Shown: positions 6,749 through 14,700 of the stretch, in pieces
How the letters are laid out: the number at the start of each line of letters is the position of its first letter
Numbering within the stretch: position 1 is the stretch's first letter
From: SCQX01 sp035720945
GTDB lineage: Bacteria; Pseudomonadota; Gammaproteobacteria; Burkholderiales; Burkholderiaceae_B
Length of the DNA stretch: 15,728 bases
Direction of reading: 5' to 3'
Assembly: GCA_035720945.1 (NCBI GenBank)
Contig: DASTNK010000150.1
Location: 1 to 15,728, forward strand
Program-made: the position numbers and the translations under genes
The notes under the pieces: model-generated
Database searches by the model: none
Seen by the model: the letters and a program-made list of their open reading frames with translations, nothing else
What the model was told of the DNA's origin: nothing

Positions 6749-8497
6749 TCAGTGATTGTCTTTGGGTACAGCGGCCCCGCTCTTGCCCGCCAGGAAATCC
6801 AGATCCGCCCCCAGGTTGGCCTGCTGCACGTGTTCCACATACAGCTTGACCCAGCCGCGAGGCGGCGCCGCCGGCGGCGCCCACGCGGCCCGACGGCGCG
6901 CGAGTTCGTCTTCCGGCACGTGCAGATGCAGCTTGCGCTGCGCAACGTCCAGCTCGATGATGTCGCCATTGTGAACCAGCGCCAGCGGGCCGCCCGCCGC
7001 CGCCTCTGGTGCGACGTGCAGCACCACGGTGCCGTAGGCGGTGCCGCTCATGCGTGCATCGGACACGCGCACCATGTCGGTGATGCCCTTGCGCAGGACC
7101 TTGGGTGGCAGCGGCATGTTGCCGGCTTCGGCCATGCCCGGATACCCTTTCGGCCCGCAGTTCTTGAGCACGAGAATGCAGTTCTCATCCACGTCCAGGT
7201 CTTCATCGTTGATGCGCGTGTGCATGTCGTTGCTGTCTTCGAAAACCACGGCGCGGCCTTTGTGCCGAAGCAGCGCGGGCGTGGCCGCCGACGGTTTGAT
7301 GACCGCGCCATCCGGGCACAGGTTGCCCCGCAGCACCGCGATACCCGCGTGATCCTTGAAAGGCTCGCTGAATGCGTGGATGACTTCACGGTTCCAGTTG
7401 GGTGCGTCCTTGCAGTTGTCCCAGAGGGTGTGCCCGTTGGCGGTCAGGGTGTCACGATGTATGACGTTTCCCAGCTCGCGGATGACCGCCGGCAGACCGC
7501 CCGCGTAATAGAAGTCTTCCATCAGATGCCGGCCAGACGGCTGCAGGTCGACCAGACAGGGCAGGTCATGGCCCAGGCGGTCCCAGTCTGACAGATCCAG
7601 CTTCACGCCGATGCGCCCGGCGATGGCCAGCAGATGGATGACCGCGTTGGTCGACCCGCCTATGGCGGCATTGACGCGGATGGCGTTCTCGAATGCCTGG
7701 CGCGTCAGGATCTTTGACATGACCAAGTCTTCCTTGACCATGTCGACGATGCGCCGGCCGGACGCGCGCGCCAACAGGTTGCGCCGCGCGTCGACGGCGG
7801 GAATGGCGGCGTTGCCGGGCAGGCTCATGCCCAGCGACTCGACCATGCTGGCCATGGTCGACGCCGTGCCCATGGTCATGCAATGGCCATGCGACCGATG
7901 CATGCAGCTCTCGGCCTCGAAGAATTCTTCCTGAGACATGCGCCCGCCACGGACTTCCTCGGACATTTTCCAGACGTCGGTGCCGGAACCCAGTTCACGC
8001 CCCCGGAACCGCCCGCTGAGCATGGGCCCGCCCGACACCCCAATGGTGGGCAGATCGCAGGACGACGCGCCCATCAGTAGTGAAGGCGTGGTCTTGTCGC
8101 AACCCATGAGCAGCACGACCCCATCTATGGGGTTCCCGCGGATGGACTCTTCGACATCCATGCTGGCCAGATTGCGAAACAGCATGGCTGTCGGCCGCAA
8201 CATGGTTTCGCCCAGCGACATCACCGGGAATTCAAGAGGAAACCCGCCCGACTCCCAGACGCCGATCTTGACCTGTTCGGCCAGGGTGCGGAAGTGCGAG
8301 TTGCAAGGAGTGAGCTCAGAGAAAGTGTTGCAGATGCCAATGACCGGTCGACCGTCGAACTGGTCGTGCGGAATGCCGCGATTCTTCATCCATGACCGGT
8401 AGATAAAGCCGTCGCGATCCTGGCGCCCGAACCACGCCTGGCTGCGCCGCACGGGTTCCTTCTTGCCAGATTCGTTGCCGTCATTGCCGTTGCTCAA
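6749..8497 (-). CDS. IlvD/Edd-family sugar-acid dehydratase, L-arabinonate dehydratase-like; TTG start
   Basis: This enzyme of about 582 residues should remove water from an aldonic acid to give a 2-keto-3-deoxy acid. It closely resembles, from memory, the Rhizobium leguminosarum L-arabinonate dehydratase. Shared features include PHDQFDGRPVIGICNT, Fe-S cluster ligands Cys65 (TPCNSH), Cys133 (MGCDKTTPS) and Cys206 (GHCMTMGTAS), Lys135 next to the metal site, Ser484 (ARMSGTAYGT) as the proposed base, and a C-terminal QANLGADLDFL-G segment. This is the [2Fe-2S] sugar-acid branch rather than housekeeping IlvD. No ATG fits: the one at 8659 would add 54 unrelated residues. TTG at 8497 is preceded by GGGAG 6 nt away and gives the family length (R. 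leguminosarum enzyme about 579). It is first in the six-gene operon. Substrate could be arabinonate, fuconate, xylonate or another acid. Confidence 0.92.
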   Translation of the reverse strand: MSNGNDGNESGKKEPVRRSQAWFGRQDRDGFIYRSWMKNRGIPHDQFDGRPVIGICNTFSELTPCNSHFRTLAEQVKIGVWESGGFPLEFPVMSLGETMLRPTAMLFRNLASMDVEESIRGNPIDGVVLLMGCDKTTPSLLMGASSCDLPTIGVSGGPMLSGRFRGRELGSGTDVWKMSEEVRGGRMSQEEFFEAESCMHRSHGHCMTMGTASTMASMVESLGMSLPGNAAIPAVDARRNLLARASGRRIVDMVKEDLVMSKILTRQAFENAIRVNAAIGGSTNAVIHLLAIAGRIGVKLDLSDWDRLGHDLPCLVDLQPSGRHLMEDFYYAGGLPAVIRELGNVIHRDTLTANGHTLWDNCKDAPNWNREVIHAFSEPFKDHAGIAVLRGNLCPDGAVIKPSAATPALLRHKGRAVVFEDSNDMHTRINDEDLDVDENCILVLKNCGPKGYPGMAEAGNMPLPPKVLRKGITDMVRVSDARMSGTAYGTVVLHVAPEAAAGGPLALVHNGDIIELDVAQRKLHLHVPEDELARRRAAWAPPAAPPRGWVKLYVEHVQQANLGADLDFLAGKSGAAVPKDNH

Positions 8498-8514
8498 TCG
8501 GATCTCCCGGGCAC

Positions 8515-8560
8515 GGCCGCCTGTGCATACCGCCGTGCCCGGCCGCGGCGGTATGCGGCC
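8515..8560 (-). other. Leader stem-loop upstream of the TTG-started dehydratase
   Basis: GCATACCGCCG (8525-8535) pairs exactly with CGGCGGTATGC (8546-8556), an 11-bp stem with a 10-nt loop. The flanking GGCC copies (8515-8518 and 8557-8560) can extend it past a bulge. It ends about 18 nt before the TTG start and about 6 nt before the ribosome-binding site, so it would sit in the mRNA leader of the dehydratase operon. It could affect ribosome access or mRNA stability. It matches no riboswitch that I recognise. Confidence 0.5.
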
Positions 8561-8675
8561 GACGCGCCCTGCAATGGCGCGCCACGACTTCGAGGCAGGT
8601 TCTCGCACACGGCTGTTCGCGCGGGTCGGAGCCTGGCCGGCAACCAGTCTATTACACAAATCGGAATGGGTAAAG

Positions 8676-8686
8676 TGGTATTACCA
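8676..8686. promoter_or_regulatory. Putative FadR-subfamily (GntR) operator
   Basis: TGGTATTACCA is a perfect 11-bp palindrome (TGGT-ATT-ACCA) matching the general FadR-subfamily operator form TNGTNNNACNA. It is the only such match I found in the intergenic DNA of the window. It lies between the divergent units, 178 bp from the dehydratase TTG and about 300 bp from the SDR start. A FadR-type regulator is encoded third in the plus-strand unit, so autogenous control of both units is likely but inferred. Confidence 0.6.
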
Positions 8687-8745
8687 AAGCACTGAAGGCC
8701 GCGCCCCGGGATGTAAGAAGTCCCCGCCGAACAAGTCCTTTCCCC

Positions 8746-8780
8746 TTGCCATTGACAACCCTGGCCGGCTATGGAATTCT
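8746..8780 (+). promoter_or_regulatory. Possible sigma-70 promoter for the SDR-Ldh-regulator unit
   Basis: TTGACA (8752-8757) is a perfect -35 box, overlapped upstream by a near match TTGCCA (8746-8751). The -10 side is weak: TATGGA (8770-8775) stands 18 nt from TTGCCA, and AATTCT (8775-8780) 17 nt from TTGACA. Transcription from here would leave a leader of about 200 nt. The FadR-type palindrome is about 66 bp upstream. Confidence 0.3.
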
Positions 8781-8988
8781 AGCTTTATTGGCCCGACCAG
8801 CTTACCGGTTTCAAGATCCATTCATTGCATTCACTTCACGCCATTCGCAAGATGCCAAGGCTGTTTGCCGGCCCAAACCCGATGCGCAACGGAACACTCG
8901 TCGGCGCCACGCCAGCGTGCTGTCCGGTTGGCTCGTGAATTCAAAAATCAATCAAACCACACACTCGCCACCAAAAGGATTCCTCGTC

Positions 8989-9747
8989 ATGGCAACCGGC
9001 AATTCCTACGATTTTTCCGGCAGGCATGCCGTCATCACTGGCGGCGCGGCGGGTATCGGCCTGGCCATAGCCCAGCGCCTGACCCATGGCGGAGCCCACG
9101 TCAGCCTGTGGGATCGCGATGCCGCCATGCTCGACAGGGCGCGGGCCGCCCTGCCTTCCGGCAAGGCGCATACCGTGGCCGTCGACATCAGCAATGAAGA
9201 AGCCGTCACCACCGCCGCCGCGCAAAGCCAGCGGGATGGCGGCACCGTTGATATCCTGGTCACCAGCGCCGGCATCACCGGCCCCAACAAATCGGTTTGC
9301 GACTACTCCGTGGCCGACTGGGACCAGGTCATGAACATCAACCTGCGCGGTCCGTTCCTGTGCTGCCGCGCCCTCGTGCCGCAGATGCGGCCCGGCAACT
9401 ACGGGCGTATCGTCAACATCGCCTCCATCGCCGGCAAAGAGGGCAACCCCAATGCCTCCGCCTACAGCGCCTCCAAGGCGGGCGTCATCGCGCTGACAAA
9501 ATCGCTGGGCAAGGAACTCGCGCAAACCGGCATCACGGTCAACTGCGTCACGCCGGCGGCGGTGCATACCGCCATGTTCTCGCAAATGACGCAGCAGCAC
9601 ATCGATTACATGCTCTCGAAAATCCCCATGGGCCGCTTCGGCAAGACCGATGAGGTCGCCGCGCTGGTAGCCTGGCTTTGCTCGGCCGATTGCTCATTCA
9701 CCACGGGCGGGGTGTTCGACATTTCCGGCGGCCGGGCCACGTATTAA
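8989..9747 (+). CDS. SDR-family NAD-dependent sugar/sugar-acid dehydrogenase
   Basis: This 252-residue classical short-chain dehydrogenase has the cofactor motif TGGAAGIG at 17-24 and Asp42 (LWDRD) after the second strand, which favours NAD over NADP. The catalytic set is Asn118 (MNINLRG), Ser146 (NIASIAG), Tyr159 and Lys163 (YSASK). The C-terminal region GGVFDISGGRATY resembles, from memory, SDRs found in oxidative sugar-acid clusters, such as 2-keto-3-deoxy-L-fuconate or rhamnonate 4-dehydrogenases, but general FabG-like annotation would also fit. The ATG at 8989 has AAAAGGA 9 nt upstream; the frame is open further 5' without family similarity. It is first in the plus-strand unit, divergent from the dehydratase and 45 bp before the next gene. 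It may oxidise the incoming sugar or the dehydrated keto-deoxy acid. Confidence 0.9.
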   Translation: MATGNSYDFSGRHAVITGGAAGIGLAIAQRLTHGGAHVSLWDRDAAMLDRARAALPSGKAHTVAVDISNEEAVTTAAAQSQRDGGTVDILVTSAGITGPNKSVCDYSVADWDQVMNINLRGPFLCCRALVPQMRPGNYGRIVNIASIAGKEGNPNASAYSASKAGVIALTKSLGKELAQTGITVNCVTPAAVHTAMFSQMTQQHIDYMLSKIPMGRFGKTDEVAALVAWLCSADCSFTTGGVFDISGGRATY

Positions 9748-9792
9748 ACTGGTTCTCACACCTTTCCTCTTCATACTGGAAACCCGCCTCAC

Positions 9793-10866
9793 ATGACGCC
9801 CGACCGCATTTCCACCGACATGCTGCGGCGCTTCGCCGGGGATCTCCTGAAAGCGGCGGGGCTGGACGCCCATATCGCCCAAGTCGTCGCCGACGTTCTC
9901 GTCGAGGGCGACCTCCTGGGCCACGACACACATGGCCTGGCGTTGCTGGCCCCTTACGTCAAGGAAATCCGCAACCAGGCCATGGCCACTTCGGGCGTGC
10001 CCACGGTGCTGTCCGATCATGGGGCCTCACTGTGCTGGGACGGCCGCCGCCTACCCGGCCCATGGCTGGTGCGCGAAGGCATGGACGCTCTCGAACCCCG
10101 CGCGCGGAAATTCGGCAGCGCCACACTGGTCATCCGCCGCAGCCATCACATCGCCTGTCTCGCGGCCTACCTGCTGCGCGCCACCGAGCGCGGTCTGGTC
10201 ATGATGCTGGCCAGCTCCGACCCCGCAGTCGCCAGCGTCGCACCCCACGGCGGCACCCGGGGCGTCTTCACACCCAACCCCATCGCCGCAGGCATCCCCA
10301 CGTCGGGTGCGCCGTTCCTCATAGACATCTCGTCATCCATCGTCACCAACGGACTCAGCGCCCGGCTGCACAAGGCCGGCCGGCGCTTCAGCCACCCCTG
10401 CATGCTCGATGCCGACGGCAACCCAAGCACCGACCCCGCCGTCCTGGCGCAAGATCCACCTGGCACCATCCTACCCCTGGGCGGCCTGGAGTCCGGGCAC
10501 AAGGGGTTCGGGCTGGCGTTGCTCATCGAGGCGCTCACCGGTGGCTTGGCCGGTCATGGGCGGGCCGACCCACCCGAGGGCTGGGGCGCAACGGTTTTCA
10601 TGTCGCTGTACGATCCGGGCGCGTTCGGCGGTCTGGACGCTTTCACGCGCCAGACCGACTGGCTGGGCGACGCCTGCCGCCAAAATCCACCACGTCCCGG
10701 CGCGCAAGCCGTACGCATGCCAGGAGACCGCGGCATGGCGCGCAAACGCGAACAAGAACGCGACGGCGTGGCGCTGCATCCGGCCATCATCCCGGCACTG
10801 GTAGAATGCGCCCGCGAATATGGGCTGACATTTCCCCCCTCATCAGAAACTCCCGCCGCGCCATGA
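9793..10866 (+). CDS. Ldh_2 (malate/L-lactate/diketogulonate-type) NAD(P)-dependent dehydrogenase
   Basis: This 357-residue member of the Ldh_2 fold, unrelated to Rossmann lactate dehydrogenases, belongs to the group containing YiaK, AllD, ComC and Mdh2. Landmarks are GHDTHGL with the presumed catalytic His47, RRSHHIACLAAYLLRA at 115-130 where relatives have SNHFG, and GGTRGVFTPNPIAAGIPTSG with the cofactor-binding NPIA motif. FLIDISSSIVTNG and GHKGFGLAL at 235-243 follow. Members reduce 2-keto acids or oxidise 2-hydroxy acids, including ureidoglycolate and 2,3-diketogulonate. The start at 9793 has only a weak ribosome-binding site, and the gene follows the SDR by 45 bp, so coupled translation is plausible. 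The His-Ile in place of Phe-Gly near residue 119 makes it a divergent member. Actual substrate unknown. Confidence 0.85.
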   Translation: MTPDRISTDMLRRFAGDLLKAAGLDAHIAQVVADVLVEGDLLGHDTHGLALLAPYVKEIRNQAMATSGVPTVLSDHGASLCWDGRRLPGPWLVREGMDALEPRARKFGSATLVIRRSHHIACLAAYLLRATERGLVMMLASSDPAVASVAPHGGTRGVFTPNPIAAGIPTSGAPFLIDISSSIVTNGLSARLHKAGRRFSHPCMLDADGNPSTDPAVLAQDPPGTILPLGGLESGHKGFGLALLIEALTGGLAGHGRADPPEGWGATVFMSLYDPGAFGGLDAFTRQTDWLGDACRQNPPRPGAQAVRMPGDRGMARKREQERDGVALHPAIIPALVECAREYGLTFPPSSETPAAP

Positions 10867-10956
10867 CGGCGCGGTGGCCCGGACTTCGAACACCCGTGTA
10901 CCGTGTGACCGGTTCTTGCACTCGAATTGGCCAAACAGCACACCAGGACGCCCCTC

Positions 10957-11700
10957 ATGCCCATTAAAGCCATTGAAACCCAGCGGCTCTACCGCCAGAT
11001 CAGCGACCAGCTCCGCTCCCTGATCGTGGCGGGCGAATTCCCGGCCGGCTCGCGCCTGCCGGCCGAACGCGATCTCGCCGTGCAGCTCGGCGTCAGCCGC
11101 CCTTCGCTGCGTGAAGCCTTGATCGCACTCGAGGTCCAGGGCTACATCGAAGTCCACATGGGCTCCGGCATCTATGTGTGCAAACCGCCTCCCACGCGCG
11201 GTAAAACCCCCGATCTATCGCGCGAAGAAGGGCCGCTGGAACTCATCCGCGCCCGCGCGCTGCTCGAGGGCGAAGTGGCCGCCACCGCCGCCCGGGTCGG
11301 GCGCAAGCCACAATTCGACGCCATCGGCGACGCCATCAAGGCCATGGTCGCGGTGGCCGGCACGGGCGCCACGCCCATAGAGGCCGACAAACTGTTCCAT
11401 GTCCGCATCGCCGAGGCCACTGGCAACAGTGTTCTGGTCGACATCGTGGCGCGGCTGTTCGACTTCCGCCTGGGCCCGCTGTTCGACCAGTTGCACAGCC
11501 ATTTCGAAACTCCCGAGGTCTGGTCCGACGCCATCGAAGAGCACAAGAAAATCCTCAAGGCGCTACGCTCGAAGAATCCCGATCTGGCCCGTGCCGCCAT
11601 GCAGGAACACATGGAAATCTCGTACAAGCGGCTCAGCTCGAGCCTGACACGCGGCAAACGGCGCAAGCCGGAGGCGCCGCGCCGCAAGCGTGTGGCCTGA
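10957..11700 (+). CDS. FadR-subfamily GntR transcriptional regulator
   Basis: This 247-residue DNA-binding regulator has an N-terminal winged helix: LYRQISDQLRSLI, LPAERDLAVQLGVSRPSLRE at 34-53, and the wing GYIEVHMGSGIYV at 62-74. The C-terminal FCD ligand domain keeps all four metal-site residues: Asp144, His148 (DKLFHVRIAEATGN), His196 (EEHKKI) and His218 (QEHME). This arrangement in the FadR group binds a divalent metal that holds a carboxylate effector, in keeping with a sugar-acid inducer. A basic tail (TRGKRRKPEAPRRKRVA) ends the protein. ATG 10957 has AGGA about 9 nt upstream; TTG at 10927 is less likely. It is third in the plus-strand unit, 90 bp after the Ldh_2 gene. Its likely target is the palindrome at 8676-8686. 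Confidence 0.9.
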   Translation: MPIKAIETQRLYRQISDQLRSLIVAGEFPAGSRLPAERDLAVQLGVSRPSLREALIALEVQGYIEVHMGSGIYVCKPPPTRGKTPDLSREEGPLELIRARALLEGEVAATAARVGRKPQFDAIGDAIKAMVAVAGTGATPIEADKLFHVRIAEATGNSVLVDIVARLFDFRLGPLFDQLHSHFETPEVWSDAIEEHKKILKALRSKNPDLARAAMQEHMEISYKRLSSSLTRGKRRKPEAPRRKRVA

Positions 11701-11720
11701 CACCACTGCGCTGTTTGGAC

Positions 11721-11743
11721 GGGGCCTGTTCACGCCCCCCTTC
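11721..11743 (+). terminator. Possible weak terminator between convergent genes
   Basis: GGGGC (11721-11725) pairs with GCCCC (11734-11738) around an 8-nt loop and is followed by CCTTCT. The stem is short and the T tract poor, so this is tentative. It lies in the only space (11701-11749) between the converging regulator and FAD/Fe-S genes. Confidence 0.25.
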
Positions 11744-11749
11744 TACTCG

Positions 11750-14700
11750 TCAGGCGAGCGCGTCGGCCAATATCCGCGCCACGTGCATCGCCTGTGTCGC
11801 GGCCCCATCACTGATCTGATGGCGGCAGCTGGTGCCATCGGCCACCACCACGGCGTTTGCTGACCGCTCCCGCACGGCGGGCAGCAAGGAAAGCTCCGCC
11901 ATGGCCATCGACGCCGCGAAGTGCTCCGCCTCGTAGCCGAAGCTGCCCGCCATGCCACAGCAGGATGATTCCACCACCTCGACCTCAAGCCCCGGAATCC
12001 AGCCCAGCACCGTCTGCACCGGCGTGAACGCATTGAACGCCTTCTGGTGGCAATGGCCATGCACCAACGCGCGCGCCACCGGCAGCGCCTTCAATGGCGG
12101 AGAGAAGCGCCCGGCCTGCCGCTCCCGGACAAGAAACTCTTCGAACAGGAAGGCGTTCGCCGCCAGACGCCGCGCCTCGTCGCCGTACCCGTAGTCCAGG
12201 AACTCGTCGCGCAACGATAGGAGACACGACGGCTCCAGCCCCACCACGGGAACCCCCCGGCTCACGAACGGCTCCAGGGCATCGAGCGTGCGGCGCGCCT
12301 CCCGCTTCGCTTGCGCCACGAGGCCGGCCGCCAGAAACGTGCGGCCACAGCATAGTGACCGCTCGCCACGCGCGACATTCAAATGCACCGTGTAGCCCGC
12401 CGCCTCCAGCACTCGCCGCGCCGCGCGCGCATTCTCGGGTTCAATGCAGTTGTTGAACGTGTCGACGAAAAGCAGGACATCCCTGCCGTCGCCACGCACC
12501 GCCGGTGGCGGCATTCCGGCCGCTTGCGCAAGAAACGCCGGCTGGAAGCGCGGCAACGAACGCTGCGGCGCGAACCCCAACTTGCGCTTGATCCAGGGCG
12601 ACACGACCGGGACGGCATCCGCCAGCGCGGCCAGGCGGGGCCACCGGCTGGCCAGCGGCGCGTAACGCGGCATGAAGGCGATCAGACGATCACGCAGCGT
12701 GACGCCGTGCCGCTCAGCCCAGGCCCGGCGCGCCTCGATCTTGAACTTCGCCATATCGACCCCGGTCGGGCAATCGCGCTTGCAGCCCTTGCAGGACACG
12801 CACAGATCAAGCGCTTCCTTGACCTCTCGGCTCGCCAGGCCGTCGTCACCCAGTTGTCCGGAGATCGCCAGCCTCAGGGTATTCGCCCGCCCCCGGGTGA
12901 CATGTTGTTCGTCGCGCGTCACGCGGTAGCTGGGGCACATGGTGCCGGCATCGAACTTGCGGCAGTGGCCGTTGTTGTTGCACATCTCGACGGCGCTGGC
13001 GAAGCCATTCGTCTTGTCCTCGCCCGTGCCCGGCGCGCTTTGCTCGCCGCTCCGGGGGTCGCGCCGCACGTTCCACACGGACCAGTCCAGTGCCGTGCGG
13101 ATGCGCGGCACGGCGTAGCCGGGAGCGAATCGGAAGTTGCGTCGATCATCCATCTTCGGCGGGTTCACGATCTTGTCCGGATTGAAGCGGTTTTCCGGAT
13201 CGAACAACGCCTTGATCTCGGCGAACGCCTGGTTGATACGAGGGCCGTATTGCCAAGCGATCCACTCCCCACGACACAATCCGTCGCCATGCTCGCCCGA
13301 ATACGCGCCCTTGTACTCGCGCACCAACTCCGACGCCTCTTCCGCGATGGCGCGCATCTTCGCGGCGCCATCGCGCCGCATGTCGAGAATGGGACGCACG
13401 TGCAACGTGCCCACGCTGGCGTGCGCGTACCACGTGCCCTCTGTGCCGTGCTTATGAAACACCTCTGTCAGCCGACGCGTATATTCGGCCAGATGCTGGA
13501 GCGGTACCGCGCAGTCCTCGATGAACGACACCGGCTTGCCATCGCCCTTCATGCTCATCATGATGTTCAGGCCGGCCTTGCGCACGCCCCATAGCGCCTT
13601 CTGGGCCGCGGCGTCGGTCATGCGCACGACCGACCCGGGCAGGCCGAGGCTGCCCATCAGATCGTCCAGTTCCGACAGACGCGGCGACAACGCCGCCAGC
13701 GCTTCGCCGGCGAACTCGACCAGAAGAATCGCCTCGGGCCGCCCCACCAGCGCCCGTTCAACAATGGGGCGAAACGACGGATTATCCAGCGCCAGGTTGA
13801 TCATCGTGCGATCGACCAGTTCCACCGCCACGGGCTTGAGCGCAACGATGTGCTGCGCCGCATCCATGGCCTGATAGAACGTCGGGAAGCTGACCACTCC
13901 CAGCACTTTGTGCGCCGGCAGAGGCGCCAGCTTGAGCGTCAGTTGCCGCGTGTAGGCGAGCGTGCCCTCCGAACCGACCAACAGGTGCGACAGATTCGCC
14001 ACGCCATCATCGGTATAGCCACGCGGGTTCAAGCAGTCGAACAGATCAAGGTTGTAACCGGCGACGCGGCGCAGCACCCTGGGCATGCGCTCGGCGAGCT
14101 CACCGCGCTCGCGTTCGGCGATGCGGCGCACGCCATCCACGAGCGACCGCATGCGCGCACCGTCCGGATCACCGTGCAACGGCCCGAAGCGCGCCTGTGT
14201 GCCATTGGCCAGCACCGCATCGATGGCCAGCACGTTGTGCACCATGTTCCCGTATTCGATGGAGCGCGACCCGCACGAGTTGTTGCCGGCCATACCGCCC
14301 AGCGTGCACTGCGCGCTGGTGGAAACGTCCACCGGAAACCACAGGCCGTGCGATTTGAGTCGCGCGTTCAGATGATCGAGCACGATGCCCGGCTCCACCG
14401 TCGCCGTGCGCGCCGCCGGGTCGATTGAAACCACATTGTTCAGCCATTTACTGTTGTCGATGACCAGGGCTTCACCCACCGTCTGCCCGCATTGACTTGT
14501 GCCCGCCCCGCGCGCCAGAATCGGTGCCTTCTCATCGCGTGCGATGTCCAGCGCCAGCAGCGCATCCGCCTGATCGCGCGGCACCACGACGCCAATGGGC
14601 GGGATTTGGTAGATGGAGGCATCGGTCGCATACCGGCCACGACTGGCCGCATCGAACAGGACATCGCCACGCAGTTCTCTGCGCAGCCGCGCCGCCAGTG

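Larger units (their letters stand above)
8498..8988. promoter_or_regulatory. Divergent regulatory region between the dehydratase operon and the SDR operon
   Basis: This 491-bp stretch has no supported gene. It must hold the promoters of both catabolic units. Its middle part (about 8640-8850) is visibly more AT-rich than the flanking genes. It contains a FadR-type palindrome (8676-8686), a leader stem-loop next to the dehydratase start (8515-8560), and a perfect TTGACA (8752-8757) facing the SDR gene. On the minus strand, weak -10-like hexamers TGTAAT (8656-8651) and TAGAAT (8781-8776) are present without good -35 partners. Reading frames crossing the region show no family resemblance. Confidence 0.75.

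Noticed and set aside
5094..6755. A 553-codon open frame on the plus strand opposite the ATPase and hydroxyacid dehydrogenase genes
   Set aside because: It is antisense to two clear genes, spans their boundary, is rich in Arg, His and Gln as GC-rich shadows are, and resembles no family.
6749..8497. Housekeeping dihydroxyacid dehydratase (ilvD) or phosphogluconate dehydratase (edd)
   Set aside because: Sequence style, C-terminal segment and catabolic context fit the L-arabinonate-type sugar-acid dehydratases better; no branched-chain or Entner-Doudoroff genes are nearby.
10887..10932. A second FadR operator upstream of the regulator gene (CCGTGTGACCG and the TTGGCCAA palindrome)
   Set aside because: Neither fits TNGTNNNACNA properly; the first is not symmetric and the second lacks the spacing.
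9678..10967. A 429-codon plus-strand frame overlapping the Ldh_2 gene
   Set aside because: The Ldh_2 frame has conserved motifs; this one is a basic low-complexity shadow.
12383..13594. A 403-codon plus-strand open frame opposite the FAD/Fe-S gene
   Set aside because: It is entirely within a well-supported minus-strand gene and has shadow-like composition.
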